Origin: Alcaligenes sp. SDU_A2
GTDB lineage: Bacteria; Pseudomonadota; Gammaproteobacteria; Burkholderiales; Burkholderiaceae_B
NCBI RefSeq assembly: GCF_038237375.1
Contig: NZ_CP151273.1
Coordinates: forward strand, 434,001 to 498,000
Direction: 5' to 3'
Length of the DNA: 64,000 nucleotides
A program made the position numbers and the translations under genes. A model generated the notes under the pieces. It did not search any database and was not told the DNA's origin. It saw only the letters and a list, made by a program, of their open reading frames with translations. The first letter of the stretch is position 1. Every line of letters starts with the position of its first letter. Shown one piece after another: positions 63,849-64,000 of this stretch.

Positions 63849-64000
63849 ATGCACGCTGTTCAAGAAGCTTCCTGGTCGGAGCTGTTGTGGGGCCGTAACG
63901 GCCTGCGGTCGCTGGCACTGGCTGGTGGGGTGGCGGTCCATGCCATCAATGTATATGTGGCTACGACGATTTTGCCGTCGGTCGTGCAAGACATCGGTGG
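63849..64000 (+). CDS. MFS transporter, N-terminal fragment (cut by window end)
   Basis: About 50 codons run off the end. They begin MHAVQEASWSELLWGRNGLRS and enter a first membrane helix, LALAGGVAVHAINVYVATT, then ILPSVVQDIGG, the common start of 12-14 helix drug/multidrug-type MFS permeases. GGAAAG lies four to five bases before this ATG; an in-frame ATG at 63837 is the alternative. Substrate cannot be judged from this part. Confidence 0.75.
   Translation, partial: MHAVQEASWSELLWGRNGLRSLALAGGVAVHAINVYVATTILPSVVQDIG

Overview
The window reads as chromosome of a GC-rich betaproteobacterium, most likely Alcaligenaceae (Bordetella/Achromobacter/Alcaligenes relatives). The reasons are a caa3-type cytochrome oxidase cluster with the small betaproteobacterial accessory proteins (DUF2970, DUF2909), a PhaM-like PHA granule protein, a Bug/TctC solute receptor, a CIRCE element in front of rpoH, and a hut pathway of the HutF/HutG type. 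The genus is inferred, not proven. I found no rRNA, tRNA, CRISPR array, integrase or intact insertion sequence.

Layout. 0-5.1 kb: histidine utilisation, with hutU (3' end) and hutH on + facing hutD-hutI-hutF on -, and a HutC-type operator ahead of hutD. 5.3-14.1 kb: housekeeping genes on + (aminotransferase, ubiA, a putative Na+/H+ antiporter, FmdB-like and DUF502 proteins, aspS, an EEP-family hydrolase, a cardiolipin synthase). 14.1-16.2 kb: rpoH under a perfect CIRCE, then a possible small RNA with a strong terminator, then two related ~235-bp nested palindromes in a gene-free stretch. 16.2-21.7 kb: an OprC-like copper receptor with DUF2946, and a CPA1 antiporter with a cNMP-binding-like tail. 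21.7-30.0 kb: the aa3/caa3 oxidase operon on - (ctaC, ctaD, a 36-aa protein, DUF2970, ctaE, SURF1, a Sco-like protein, ctaA, ctaB, sco1) with a DUF2909 gene on + inside it; ctaG is not in its usual place. 30.3-37.1 kb: NUDIX, PhaM-like, glmU, a glycosyltransferase, an Lrp-type regulator and glmS.

37.2-51.2 kb is the accessory part, with visibly more A+T than the flanks in places. It holds an ATPase + HNH nuclease pair directly after glmS (a Septu-like defence candidate), a LysR/GltS-like/FAD-oxidoreductase operon, a hipBA toxin-antitoxin pair with a 13-bp inverted-repeat operator, and a LacI-controlled operon of a HisD-like dehydrogenase, a cytosolic sulfatase and a Bug receptor.

51.2-57.9 kb: a LysR regulator diverging from a compact run of D-aminoacylase, permease, cytoplasmic beta-lactamase-fold hydrolase, nitrilase-family amidase and HutG-type deformylase. 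This looks like a catabolic operon for an N-acylated or lactam-like amino-acid derivative and may also supply the last Hut step. 57.9-64 kb: rlmA, a Cache-GGDEF diguanylate cyclase, acnA, a DUF2061 protein beside a Fur-box-like site, and the start of an MFS transporter.
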